A DNA stretch of 64,000 nucleotides from DATMER01 sp963844885 (GTDB lineage: Bacteria > Acidobacteriota > Thermoanaerobaculia > Multivoradales > UBA5704). Made by a program: the position numbers and the translations under genes. Shown piece by piece: positions 1 to 8,605 of this stretch (within the stretch, counting starts at the first letter, position 1; each line of letters opens with the position of its first letter). A model generated the notes under the pieces. That model was not told the DNA's origin, did no database searches, and saw nothing but the letters and a program-made list of their open reading frames with translations. The stretch spans positions 558,001-622,000 of the forward strand of contig CAWJQA010000018.1 in the NCBI GenBank assembly GCA_963844885.1, given 5' to 3'.

Positions 1-39
1 GCCAAGAAGACCGCGAAGAAGCCTGCGGGCAAGAAGTAA
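1..39 (+). CDS. 3' end of a lysine/alanine-rich protein (partial)
   Basis: The first 13 codons read AKKTAKKPAGKK followed by TAA at 37-39; the rest lies outside the window. Lys-Ala-Pro tails of this kind occur on bacterial histone-like (HU or H1-like) proteins and on some topoisomerase I and ribosomal proteins, where they bind nucleic acid. Which family this belongs to cannot be decided from 12 residues. Confidence 0.6.
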   Translation, partial: AKKTAKKPAGKK

Positions 40-41
40 AG

Positions 42-65
42 GCGGCCTCGCATTTCGGGGGCCGC
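42..65 (+). terminator. weak hairpin after the lysine-rich gene
   Basis: GCGGCC at 42-47 pairs with GGCCGC at 60-65 around a 12-base loop, three bases past the stop codon. There is no T-tract. The position suits a terminator but the structure is weak. Confidence 0.25.
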
Positions 66-231
66 AAGGCCTCACGGTCCATGTCGAGGCGACGTTCTGG
101 GATTTTTCTGGGGGCGTCTTTTCTGCCGTTCTCAGTCTTGCTTGCCAGCGTCGCCTTTGCACGGCGCATCAGCCTCGCCCCAGGGCTCGAGCGTCGTGTC
201 GCCCTCCGCAGTACCCCTGAAACCCGTTCCC

Positions 232-977
232 CTATTCACTTCGGCGAAGCATCCGCGCGGCAGCGCGGTCCGCGATCCACACCAATCTGCCGTCGTCCGG
301 ACGCAGTCCCTGCGCGGGAAGCCGGTCGGGCTGAAGATCACCTTCGAGCACCGAGCGCAGCGCCTCCGCCTTCTCCTCTCCGCTCACCACGAACAGCACG
401 CAGGCCGCGCGCTTGAAGACCGGCAGCGTCATCGTGATGCGGAAGGCCGAATGCGCGCTCACCCACGGCGCCACCACGAGCCGCTTCCGCTCGCGAGCGC
501 GTCGCTGCCCGGAAACAGCGACGCCGTATGTCCGTCCGGCCCGAGGCCGAGCAGCACGAGATCGAAGCGCGGAACCTGGCCCTTGTCGAGATTGAAGGCG
601 CTGCGCAACGTCCACTCGTACTCGCGCGCGGCCCGCTCCGCGTCCGGTTTTTCGGCGCGGACGCGGTAGATGTTGCCCGACGGCAGCGGCACTTTCGAGA
701 GCAGCTCGTCGTGAGCCATCCCGAAGTTGCTGTCCGGATGACCGGGCGGCACGTGGCGCTCATCGCTCCAGAAGACGTGGACGCGATCCCAATGGATGCG
801 CCCGCGGTACGGCTCTTCGGCGAGCAGGCGATAGATGGGCCGCGGCGTGGAGCCGCCGGAGAGCGCGATCGTGAAACGGCCTTGCGAGGCGATGGCCGCT
901 TCGGCCGTGGCGGTGATCTCTTCGGCGGCGGCGCGCGCGAGCTCCGCGGCGTCCTCGCAGATCTTCAATTCCGCCAT
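232..977 (-). CDS. pgl: 6-phosphogluconolactonase (frameshifted)
   Basis: Hydrolyses 6-phosphogluconolactone to 6-phosphogluconate, the second step of the oxidative pentose phosphate pathway, in the cytosol. Starting at ATG 977 the protein reads MAELKICEDAAELARAAAEE, then the family signatures FTIALSGGSTPRPIY, WSDERHVPPGHPDSNF and LLGLGPDGHTASLFPG. Near 500 the frame changes; the C-terminal part (ERKRLVVAPWVSAHSAFRIT, then FVVSGEEKAEALRSVLEGD) continues in another frame to the TAG at 232. The joined length of about 248 residues is normal for the family. The start overlaps the end of zwf by 13 bases, so the genes gnd, zwf and pgl form one transcription unit. The frameshift is probably a sequencing error because every catalytic block is conserved on both sides. 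Confidence 0.85.
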
Positions 978-2509
978 TTGCGGCCGTCCTTGATCAGCTC
1001 GTCCGCTTCCTTCGGTCCCCAGGTGCCGGCGGCGTAGTTCGGGAAACTCGCGCGGCGGGAGCGCCTTCCACACGTCGAGGATCGGCTGCACGACCGTCCA
1101 GCCCGCCTCCACCATGTCGGCGCGCTGGAACAGCGTCGGCGTCGCCGGTCATGCAGTCGTAGAGCAGCGTCTCGTAGCCGGTGCTCGGCGTGGTGCCGAA
1201 GTAGTCGGCGTAGCGGAAGTCCATCTTCACCGTGCCGAGGTGCACGACCGGGCCCGGGCACCTTGGCGCCGAAGCGCAGCGAGATGCCCTCGTCCGGCTG
1301 GATGCGGATGACGAGCAGGTTCGGCTCGAGCTCGTCGACCGGCGTGTCGCGGAACAGCAGCGAACGGCGCGCTGCTTGAACTGGATGGCGATCTCGGTGA
1401 CGCGCTTGGGCAGGCGCTTGCCGGTGCGCAGGTAGAACGGCACGCCGGCCCAGCGCCAGTTGTCGATCGCACAGCTTGCAGCGCGACGAAGGTCTCGGTG
1501 GTCGAAGTCGGCGCGACGTTCGGCTCCTCGCGGTAGGCCGGCACCAGGCTCGCCGTCGAGCCTGCCCGCGCCGTACTGGCCGCGCACCGTGCAGCGTCAG
1601 CACGTCCTCGCGGCGTGAACGGCTGGATGGCGCGCAGCACCTTGGCCTTCTCGTCGCGCACCGCGTCGGCGTCGAACGAGATCGGCGGCTCCATGGCGAT
1701 CAGCGCGAGCAGCTGGAACAGGTGGTTCTGGCACCATGTCGCGCAGCGCGCCGGCCGTCTTCGTAGTAGCCGCCGCGGCTCTCGACGCCGACGGTCTCGG
1801 CCACGGTGATCTGCACGTGATCGATGTAGCGGCGGTTCCAGATCGGCTCGAAGATGCCGTTGGCGAAGCGGAACACCAGGATGTTCTGGACCGTCTCCTT
1901 GCCGAGGTAGTGATCGATGCGGTAGATCTGCGTCTCGTCGAGCACCTGCAGCGACGTCGCGGTTCAGCGCGCGGGCGGACTCGAGGTCGTGGCCGAACGG
2001 CTTCTCGATCACGACGCGCCGCCAGTGGCCGTCCGGCTCCGCGGTGAGACCGCTCGCGGCGAGGCGCTGCACGCACGATTGGACCGAACAGGCTCGGGCG
2101 GCGCGCGAGATAGAACAGGCAGTTGCCGCCGGCCTCCAGGTCTCGTCCGCTTTCTGGCAGTCGCGGCGCGGACCTTCGTCGAAGGTCGGCGTCTCCGAAA
2201 CTCGCCCGCCACGATAGTAGCAGGCGCGGCATGAGCCAATCCCACACCTCGTCCGTCGACGCGGGCCGGTGGCGAACTCTGCGAATCCCGTCGCGATCTT
2301 CTGCGCGGAACTCCTCGTCGCTCATCTCGGTGCGCGCCACGCCGACCACGGCGAAGTCGTCCGGCAGCAGCTTGTCGCGCGAGGTTGTAGAGCGCGGGGA
2401 TCAGCTTGCGCTTGGTGAGGTCGCCGGAGGCGCCGAAGATCACCATGGCGCAGGGAGGCCGCGGGCTCGCCCTGATTGGAAGCGGGCGATGCTCGTGTGC
2501 TTCAGCCAT
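965..2509 (-). CDS. zwf: Glucose-6-phosphate 1-dehydrogenase (several frameshifts)
   Basis: Oxidises glucose 6-phosphate to 6-phosphogluconolactone with NAD(P)+. ATG at 2509 gives MAEAHEHRPLPIRASPRPPC and then the coenzyme-binding motif MVIFGASGDLTKRKLIPALY. The substrate-binding signature RIDHYLGKETVQNILVFRFA lies near 1,900, followed by IFEPIWNRRYIDHVQITVAE. The C-terminus GTWGPKEADELIKDGRKWRN ends at 965, matching the usual end of the family. The span equals about 514 codons, normal for Zwf, but the frame changes several times (for example near 1,960, where D-V-L-Q is broken by an extra base). Its start overlaps the gnd stop (ATGGCTGA, 2502-2509) and its end overlaps pgl, so translation is probably coupled. 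The indels are more likely errors than decay, since motifs are intact throughout. Confidence 0.85.
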
Positions 2510-3501
2510 CTTCGCGGTTACCCGCCGGACGGCCTGTCTCGACGTGGCCGCCGAACTTCTGGCGCATCGCCGACAGCACCTTTCGCCGAAGGTGTGCTCC
2601 TGGCGCGAGCGGAAGCGCGCGAACAGCGACGCGGTCAGCACGTCGGCGGGCACGGCCTCTTCGATCGCGGCCTCGACGGTCCAGCGGCCTTCGCCCGAAT
2701 CCTGCACGAAGCCGGTGTACTCGGCGAGGTCCGGGCCTTCGGCGAGCGCGATGGCGGTCAGGTCGAGCAGCCACGAAGTGACCACGCTGCCGCGCCGCCA
2801 GACCTCGGCGATGTCGGCGAGGTCGAGGTCGAAGCGATGCTCCTCGGGCAGCTCCTCGGAATTCGCGTTGCGGAGGATGTCGAAGCCCTCGGCGTAGGCC
2901 TGCATCAGGCCGTACTCGATGCCGTTGTGGATCATCTTCACGAAGTGGCCGGAGCCGGCCGGGCCGCAGTGGAGGTAGCCTTCCTCGGCGGTGCTCGTCT
3001 GCCTTCGCGGCCCGGCGTGGCGGGGATCTCGCCGCGTCCCGGCGCGAGCGTCTGCGAAGATCGGCTCGAGCCGCTGCACGACCGCGGGGTCGCCGCCGAT
3101 CATCAGGCAGTAGCCGCGCTCGAGGCCCCAGACGCCGCCGCTCGTGCCGACGTCGACGTAGTGGACGCCTTTGGCGCGCGAGCTCGCGGCGCGGCGCACG
3201 TCGTCCTTGAAGTGGGAGTTGCCGCCGTCGATCACGACGCCGCCTTCGCCGAGCCGCTCGCCGAGGTCGCGACGGTGTCTTCGGTGGGCTTGCCGGCGGG
3301 CACCATCACCCAGGCCGTTTTGGGAGCTTCGAGCTTCGCCACGAAATCGTCCAGGGACGTGGCCCCCGTCGCGCCCTCCTCGGCGATCTCCTCCACCGCG
3401 GCGGGGTTGCGGTCGAACACCACGCAGGCGTGGCCGCCGCGGAGAAGCCTCCGCACCATGTTGCCACCCATCCGTCCCAGCCCGATCATGCCGATTTGCA
3501 T
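2502..3501 (-). CDS. gnd: 6-phosphogluconate dehydrogenase, short decarboxylating type (frameshifted)
   Basis: Oxidative decarboxylation of 6-phosphogluconate to ribulose 5-phosphate. The start ATG at 3501 is preceded by a strong AAAGGAG. The N-terminus MQIGMIGLGRMGGNMVRRLL is the Rossmann dinucleotide-binding loop (GLGRMG); VIDGGNSHFKDDVRRA and the catalytic signature GPAGSGHFVKMIHNGIEYG follow. At about 333 codons it fits the short GntZ/YqeC-like class rather than the 470-residue class. The frame changes near 3,260, 3,000 and 2,590. It is the first gene of the gnd-zwf-pgl operon and a hairpin-rich spacer lies upstream. An in-frame start 21 bases upstream (3522) is less likely because it would lie upstream of the ribosome binding site. 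Confidence 0.85.
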
Positions 3502-3526
3502 TACAACTCCTTTGCCTCGCACCGTA

Positions 3527-3603
3527 GGGGCAACCCTTGTGGTTGCCCCCCTTGTGGTTGCCCCCGTGGTAAAACAAAAGGGGCAGGCACAAGGCCTGCC
3601 CCT
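3527..3603. repeat. Two palindromic hairpins in the spacer between gnd and the sugar transferase
   Basis: GGGGCAACC (3527-3535) pairs with GGTTGCCCC (3541-3549) around CTTGT; a second copy of the right arm follows at 3551-3565. AGGGGCAGGC (3579-3588) pairs perfectly with GCCTGCCCCT (3594-3603) around ACAAG. The shared core suggests REP-like dispersed palindromes. The second hairpin could also terminate or insulate transcription; there is no T-tract. Confidence 0.6.
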
Positions 3604-3631
3604 ACAGTTGTGCCGGGGAGGGGGGCTCCGC

Positions 3632-5053
3632 CTAGTACGCGTTGTGCCGCATCGCGTGCCGGACGGTCATCCAGAGGATCTTGAAGTCGAGCATCAGCGA
3701 CCAGTTCTGGATGTAGTAGAGGTCGTACTGGATCCGCTTCTTGATCGACGTGTTGCCGCGCCAGCCGTGGACCTGGGCCCAGCCGGTGATGCCGGCCTTC
3801 ACGCGGTGGCGGAGCATGTAGCTGCGGGATCTTGTGCTTGAACTCGCGGACGAAGGTCGGGCGCTCGGGGCGCGGGCCGATGATCGACATGTCGCCCGTG
3901 AGACGTTCCAGATCTGGGGCAGCTCGTCGAACGACCAGTGGCGCAGGAAGGTGCCGATGCGCGTGCGGCGCGGATCGTCCTTGACCGCCCAGACCGGACC
4001 GCTGGAGACCTCGGCGTTGACGCGCATGGAGCGGAACTTGACGATCATGAACGACTTGCCGTCGAGCCCCATGCGCTCCTGGCGGTAGAAGATCGGACCG
4101 CGGTCCTCCAGCCAGATCGCCAGCGCGAGGAAGGGGAAGAACGGCAGCAGCACGGCCAGCGCCGCGATCGCGACCGCCAGGTCCATGCCACGCTTGATCA
4201 TGCTGTTCCAGCCCTGGAGCGGCACCTGCGAGAGGTTGATGACCGGCGTGCCGTCCACGTCTTCGAGCGTCGCCTGCAGCGTGGCGTACTGGAGGACGTC
4301 GGGAACGAGCTTCACCTCGACACACTCGCGGGCCATCAGCTCGAGCATCTGCAGCATCTTCTTGTGGGCGTCGAGCGGCAGCGCGATGTAGACCTGATCG
4401 ACGTTCCAGGTCTCCAGCACCTCTTCGGCCTGGCGCAGCGTGCCGAGCACCGGCACGCCCAGCACGGAGGTGCCCGCCTTGCCCGGATCGTCGTCGAGGA
4501 AGCCGACGACCTCGAAGCCGAGCTCGCGGTGGTTGAGGAGCTTCTGGGTGATCTCACGGCCGAGAGCGCCCGCGCCGAGCACCAGGATGCGCTGAAGGTT
4601 GTTGTCCGACAGCCGGATGCGGAGCAGCGCCAGCCGCAGCGTCATGCGCGCCGCAGCCACGAACACGAAGTCGGCGAGCGCGAAGATGCCGAGGAAGGCG
4701 CGGCTGTAGGTGACGAACCCGCCGACCGGCGCCGGCGGCCGGTACCAGAAGATCACCACCAGCAGCAGCACCGTGGCGAGGAGCACCGCCACGGCCACCG
4801 TGAGCACCTCGTCCACCCGGCTCTTGCCACGGCGGCTCTGGTAGAGCCCGTGGAAGTAGAAGACCGTCGGCCAGATGACCACGATGAAGGGTACCAGCCA
4901 GAGGTAGGGGACGAAATCCGGGACGCTCTTGGTGACAGGGATGACTTCGACCCGGAAGCGAAGGACCCAAGCGGTGAGGAAGGCGGCGAGCGTAGCGAGA
5001 AGGTCGCCCGCCAGATAGATCCCGGACGTCGTGCGATGTCGTTGCCGGATCAA
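3632..5053 (-). CDS. Polyprenyl-phosphate sugar-phosphate transferase (exopolysaccharide initiating enzyme)
   Basis: Transfers a sugar-1-phosphate from a nucleotide sugar to undecaprenyl phosphate at the inner face of the membrane, starting a polysaccharide repeat unit (WbaP/WcaJ/EpsL class). The N-terminus has four to five hydrophobic segments (about residues 10-130), then a CoA-binding-like Rossmann domain with RILVLGAGALGREI near residue 155, then a C-terminal sugar transferase domain with MIKRGMDLAVAIAALAV, GPIFYRQERMGLDGKSF, VKFRSMR and DELPQIWNV. Between about 3,905 and 3,828 two compensating indels scramble the segment that should read GDMSIIGPRPERPTFV, which is intact in another frame; the frame then returns at YMLRHRVKAGITGWAQVHGW. 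The start is TTG 5053, overlapping the stop of the upstream glycosyltransferase (TTGA) with GGAGGG upstream. Its donor sugar cannot be read from sequence. Confidence 0.85.
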   Translation of the reverse strand: MIRQRHRTTSGIYLAGDLLATLAAFLTAWVLRFRVEVIPVTKSVPDFVPYLWLVPFIVVIWPTVFYFHGLYQSRRGKSRVDEVLTVAVAVLLATVLLLVVIFWYRPPAPVGGFVTYSRAFLGIFALADFVFVAAARMTLRLALLRIRLSDNNLQRILVLGAGALGREITQKLLNHRELGFEVVGFLDDDPGKAGTSVLGVPVLGTLRQAEEVLETWNVDQVYIALPLDAHKKMLQMLELMARECVEVKLVPDVLQYATLQATLEDVDGTPVINLSQVPLQGWNSMIKRGMDLAVAIAALAVLLPFFPFLALAIWLEDRGPIFYRQERMGLDGKSFMIVKFRSMRVNAEVSSGPVWAVKDDPRRTRIGTFLRHWSFDELPQIWNVSRATCRSSARAPSARPSSASSSTRSRSYMLRHRVKAGITGWAQVHGWRGNTSIKKRIQYDLYYIQNWSLMLDFKILWMTVRHAMRHNAY

Positions 5054-6201
5054 GAGAGTGCGACCCTCCGTTCGGAATGGAAGCGGGATCGCAGCAGGGC
5101 TTGGATGCGGTGGGTGAACCGCGAGGTGGCGAACGATTCGGCCCGGCTGCGAAGGTCCAGAGGATTGAATCCGATCCGCAAGGCTTTGTCAATCGCCTCG
5201 GCCAGATCGGTGGTGCCGCCCCAGTCGGGATACAGATGGCCGTGGCGTCCCTCTTCGACCACGTCCAGGATACCTCCTTTGGCCACGGCCACGACAGGGG
5301 TGCCGCAAGCCAGCGCTTCGACCGAGGCGATGCCGAAGTCCTCGACGCCCGGCTGGAGGAAGAGGTCCGCGCCGCGGTAGAGGTCGCGCAGGTGTTCGCG
5401 GCCGACGCTGCCGAGGAGGCGGGTCTTCGGTCCCGCGATCTCGCGCAGGCGCGCGGCTTCCGGTCCGTCGCCCACCACCCGCAGCTCCAGGCCGAGGCGG
5501 TCGCAGGCGGCGATGGCCATCTCCACCCGCTTGTAGGGGGCGAGGGCGGAGACCATCAGGCAGTAGCCCGATTCCGGCGCGGTGCCCGGGGTGAAGAAGT
5601 CCACGTCCACCGGTGGGTGGATGACCTCGGCGTCGCGGCCGTAGTAGGTCCGGATGCGGCGCGCCACGAAGCTGGAGTTGGCCACGTACTGGTTTACGCG
5701 CGAGGCGGACGCGGCGTCCCACGACCGCAACCCGGAGAGAACCAGCCCCCGCGCCCGCGCCGCGAGGCCGTGGCGCTTGGGGAAGTAGACGTGCTCCTGG
5801 TCCCAGGCGTAGCGCATCGGGGTATGGCAGTAGCAGATGTGCCAGGCGTCCGGGGACGGAATGACGCCCTTGGCCACGCAGTGGCTGGAGCTCAGGATCA
5901 GGTCGTACGACGTGAGGTCGAGCTCCTCGATGGCGGCCGGGAAGAGCGGCAGGTAGCGGCGGTAGTTCTCGCGCAGGCGCGGCGCGCGCTGAAGGAAACT
6001 GGTGTGGATGGGGTGGCTTTCGAGGGCCGGGCTCACCGTGCCGGGGAAGTGAAAGAGGGTGAAGATCGGCGCCTCGGGGAACTGAGCCGCCAGGATCTCC
6101 AGCACCTTTTCGCCGCCGCGCATGCCGGTGAGCCAGTCGTGGACCAGCGCCACGCGCGGCTCGCGCGGGAGCCGGGGCAGGGTGATAGGCAGAGGGAGCA
6201 T
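5050..6201 (-). CDS. GT4 glycosyltransferase
   Basis: A retaining GT-B glycosyltransferase of 383 residues. The N-terminal acceptor domain begins with RVALVHDWLTGMRGGEKVLE, a start typical of cell-surface GT4 enzymes; the C-terminal nucleotide-sugar domain carries SALAPYKRVEMAI, a conserved GDGPE loop, and the E-x7-E element in VEDFGIASVEALACGTPVVA. There is no frameshift. The start codon overlaps the stop of the upstream glycosyltransferase as TGATG, and its own stop overlaps the sugar transferase start, so the three genes at 3632-7391 are co-translated. It probably adds a sugar to the lipid-linked unit begun by the neighbouring transferase; donor and linkage are unknown. Confidence 0.85.
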   Translation of the reverse strand: MLPLPITLPRLPREPRVALVHDWLTGMRGGEKVLEILAAQFPEAPIFTLFHFPGTVSPALESHPIHTSFLQRAPRLRENYRRYLPLFPAAIEELDLTSYDLILSSSHCVAKGVIPSPDAWHICYCHTPMRYAWDQEHVYFPKRHGLAARARGLVLSGLRSWDAASASRVNQYVANSSFVARRIRTYYGRDAEVIHPPVDVDFFTPGTAPESGYCLMVSALAPYKRVEMAIAACDRLGLELRVVGDGPEAARLREIAGPKTRLLGSVGREHLRDLYRGADLFLQPGVEDFGIASVEALACGTPVVAVAKGGILDVVEEGRHGHLYPDWGGTTDLAEAIDKALRIGFNPLDLRSRAESFATSRFTHRIQALLRSRFHSERRVALS

Positions 6202-7391
6202 CAACTCCCGCCCTCGGCCGGCCCCGGGAGAACGCGCGCCGGCTCGACCGTCCGCGAGCGCCGCGACCGGATCGCCGAAAGATAGATCTCCAGGGTCCTG
6301 CGCGCGGTCTGGCTCCAGCGGAAGTCCTCCGCACGCCGCAGCCCCAGCTTGGCGAGGCTGTTGCGGTGGTCGGGGTCGGACATGGTGTGGGCGATGGCCT
6401 GCGCCATCCCCTCGATGTCGAGCGGATCGACGAGGTGAGCATACCCCTCGGCGAGCTCTTTGAGAGCCGCCGTGTTCGAGGTGATCACGGCGACGCCCGA
6501 GGCCATGGCGTCGGCCACCGGCTGGCTGAAGCCCTCGTAGAGCGTCGGGTACAGGAAGAGCGTGGCGCCCTGGTAGAGCGCCGGCAGCGCCTCGGGGGCC
6601 ACGCGGCCGAGCAGGCGCACGCGGTCGCCGACGCCCAGGCCTTCGGCCCGCAGGCGGAGCTTGAGCTCGGTGCCGGGTCGGTCGCCGATGCATACCAGCG
6701 GCGCGTCGAAGGGGGCGATCTGGCGGGCGCGGGCGTAGGCCTGGATGACGGTGTCGAGGTTCTTGCGCTTCTTCGGGTTGCCGCCGGGATTGCCGACGAA
6801 GAGCAGATACGAGCGCTCCAGCCCCAGATCGCGCCGCCAGCGCTCGAGCTCCTCGGGGGCGAGCTTCTTGCGGAAGACGTCCTCCACGCCGTTGTAGACC
6901 ACCTCGACCTTGCGGCTGTCCACGTCGAAGTGCTTGACGAGGTCGGTGCGGGTGTTCTGGGTCACGGCGATGATCCGGTCGCTGCGGGAGAGGCTGCGGG
7001 AGAGCATGCGCTGGGCATAGAGGAACGCCAGCCGGCTCGGCAGGAATTCCGGGTAGAGGAGGTGGATGATGTCGTAGACCGTCAAGACCACCGGCGACCC
7101 CACCCACGCCGGGAGGACGTAATGGGTGGAGTGGTAGAGGTCGAGATTCCAGCGCCAGAGCTGCCAGGACAGGGAGGCGAGCTCGCGCGCCGAGTAGACC
7201 GGCGACTTGTCGTACCGCGGCCGGAAGTTGTCGGGCAGGTCGCGGAAGACCTCGCGGTCCTGCGGGTGGGCGATCAGGACGTAGCGGTTCTCGGTGTCGA
7301 TGCGGGCCAGATGCCGGATGAGGTTCCGGATGTAGGTGCCAATCTCGAAGTCCTGGATCTTGCGGGCGTCGAGGCCGATGGTATAGGGCAA
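6201..7391 (-). CDS. GT4 glycosyltransferase, first gene of the three-gene operon
   Basis: A 396-residue GT-B enzyme. The N-terminus reads MPYTIGLDARKIQDFEIGTY, with the GxGTY-like loop of mannosyl/rhamnosyl-type GT4 enzymes; VVLTVYDIIHLLYPEFL and VEVVYNGVEDVF follow; the C-terminal domain has LLFVGNPGGNPKKRKNLDTV and YEGFSQPVADAMASGVAVIT. The usual E-x7-E pair is E-x7-D here, a conservative change. It leads the operon ending with the sugar-phosphate transferase, and is separated by a hairpin from the next upstream gene. Donor unknown. Confidence 0.85.
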   Translation of the reverse strand: MPYTIGLDARKIQDFEIGTYIRNLIRHLARIDTENRYVLIAHPQDREVFRDLPDNFRPRYDKSPVYSARELASLSWQLWRWNLDLYHSTHYVLPAWVGSPVVLTVYDIIHLLYPEFLPSRLAFLYAQRMLSRSLSRSDRIIAVTQNTRTDLVKHFDVDSRKVEVVYNGVEDVFRKKLAPEELERWRRDLGLERSYLLFVGNPGGNPKKRKNLDTVIQAYARARQIAPFDAPLVCIGDRPGTELKLRLRAEGLGVGDRVRLLGRVAPEALPALYQGATLFLYPTLYEGFSQPVADAMASGVAVITSNTAALKELAEGYAHLVDPLDIEGMAQAIAHTMSDPDHRNSLAKLGLRRAEDFRWSQTARRTLEIYLSAIRSRRSRTVEPARVLPGPAEGGS

Positions 7392-7397
7392 GGACCG

Positions 7398-7420
7398 CTC
7401 CTGAGCTTTGGGCTCAGGAG
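7398..7420 (-). terminator. Hairpin between two glycosyltransferase genes
   Basis: CTCCTGAGC (7398-7406) and GCTCAGGAG (7412-7420) form a perfect 9-bp stem with a 5-base loop. It lies after the stop of the gene at 7450 and just before the start of the gene at 7391. No T-tract follows, so it may be an intrinsic terminator of weak type or an mRNA-stabilising structure. Confidence 0.4.
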
Positions 7421-7449
7421 TATAGCACCAGGCGGTATCTCAGAGGCGG

Positions 7450-8578
7450 TTATCCGATCGCTTCCCGGAAGACCTCCTCCATCTCGGCGGCCGTCCTCTC
7501 CCACCGGAACCGGGCGGCCCTTTCCAGGGACCGGCCGCGCAGCTCCTCTCTCCGGGCCGGGCTCTCCAGGAGACCGCGGAGAGCCGCCATCAGGCCGCCG
7601 GGGTCGGCCGGGATCCACCTGGAGGCCGGCGTCGCCGACCACCTCGGGCAGGCTGGAGACGTTCGAGACCACCGTGGGGATGCCACAAGCCATCGCTTCG
7701 GCCGGCGGCAGGCCGAAGCCTTCATAGAAGGACGGGTAGACGAAGATCGTAGCCGCCTGGAACACGCGCACCAGCGTCTCCCGCTCCACGTGGCCCAGCA
7801 CCTTCACGCCGAGCGGGGCGAGCGACTCGATGCGTCGCATCAGGTCGCGGCTCCCCCATCCGTAGGGTCCTACCAGGACCAGCGGCGGCACGCCGGGGTC
7901 GTCCGTCCGCAGCGCCTCCCAGGCGTCGAGAACCATTCCGAGGTTCTTGCGCGGCTCCAGGGTGCCGGCATAGAGGAGATAGCCGTCCGGAGCGCCGAGC
8001 TCCTCGCGGGTGGCCGCGATCGACTCGCGCGTCCCCGGCCGGAATTCGGGATCGACCCCGCTGTAGACCACGCGGATCTTCTTCGCCACCTGTGGAAAGT
8101 GGAAGGCGAGGTCGTCCGCCGTGGCCCGGGAGACCGCGACGAGGCGGTCGGCCCGTTCGAGCGACGAGCGGAGGAAGGGAAAGATGCTCCAACGCACCTT
8201 GAAGCGGTGGGCCTCGGGCATGAGGATGGACGTCAGGTCGTGGACGGTGGCCACGGCCGGCACCGGGCAGCGCAGCGGCAGGGTCATGAGCGGCGACCAG
8301 AACAGGCCGAGGTCGCCGCGGTCGAGCCGCTTCGGGAGTTTGAGCTGCTGCCAGATCACCCCGAGCGGCGCCGGGTCGGCCTCGCTCTCGATCCCGGCCG
8401 CGGCCAGGATCCCGGCCTCGCGCGGCGGCCGGTGGGCGAGGCCGCGGTACGAAAAGCCGCGCAGCTTCGTCAGCTCCAGAAGCAGGGACCGGGTGTAGAC
8501 GCCGATCCCGGTCGGGGTCGGAACCAGGGCGCGGAGGTCGACGCCGATGAGCGGAAGAGGAGAAGCCGTGTCGGACAT
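7450..8578 (-). CDS. GT4 glycosyltransferase (one frameshift)
   Basis: About 376 residues from ATG 8578. The N-terminus LIGVDLRALVPTPTGIGVYT contains the GIGxYxR loop typical of GT4 mannosyltransferases; VATVHDLTSILMPEAHR and VVYSGVDPEFRPG follow. The C-terminal domain has YLLYAGTLEPRKNLGMVLDA and the E-x7-E element YEGFGLPPAEAMACGIPTVV. Near 7,615 a single-base change breaks the frame; the remaining 50 residues (GGLMAALRGLLESPARREEL) continue to the TAA at 7450. It is divergently arranged with the membrane protein at 8606, 27 bp away, so the two may share a promoter region. The function is assembly of a cell-surface glycan; donor unknown. Confidence 0.85.
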
Positions 8579-8605
8579 GGCCGAGGATTGTAGGATACCC
8601 GCCAC

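Noticed and set aside
81..416. Open frame with a signal-like N-terminus (MSRRRSGIFLGASFLPFSVL)
   Set aside because: It runs antisense through the conserved C-terminus of pgl and becomes Arg/Pro-rich; no Shine-Dalgarno or homology.
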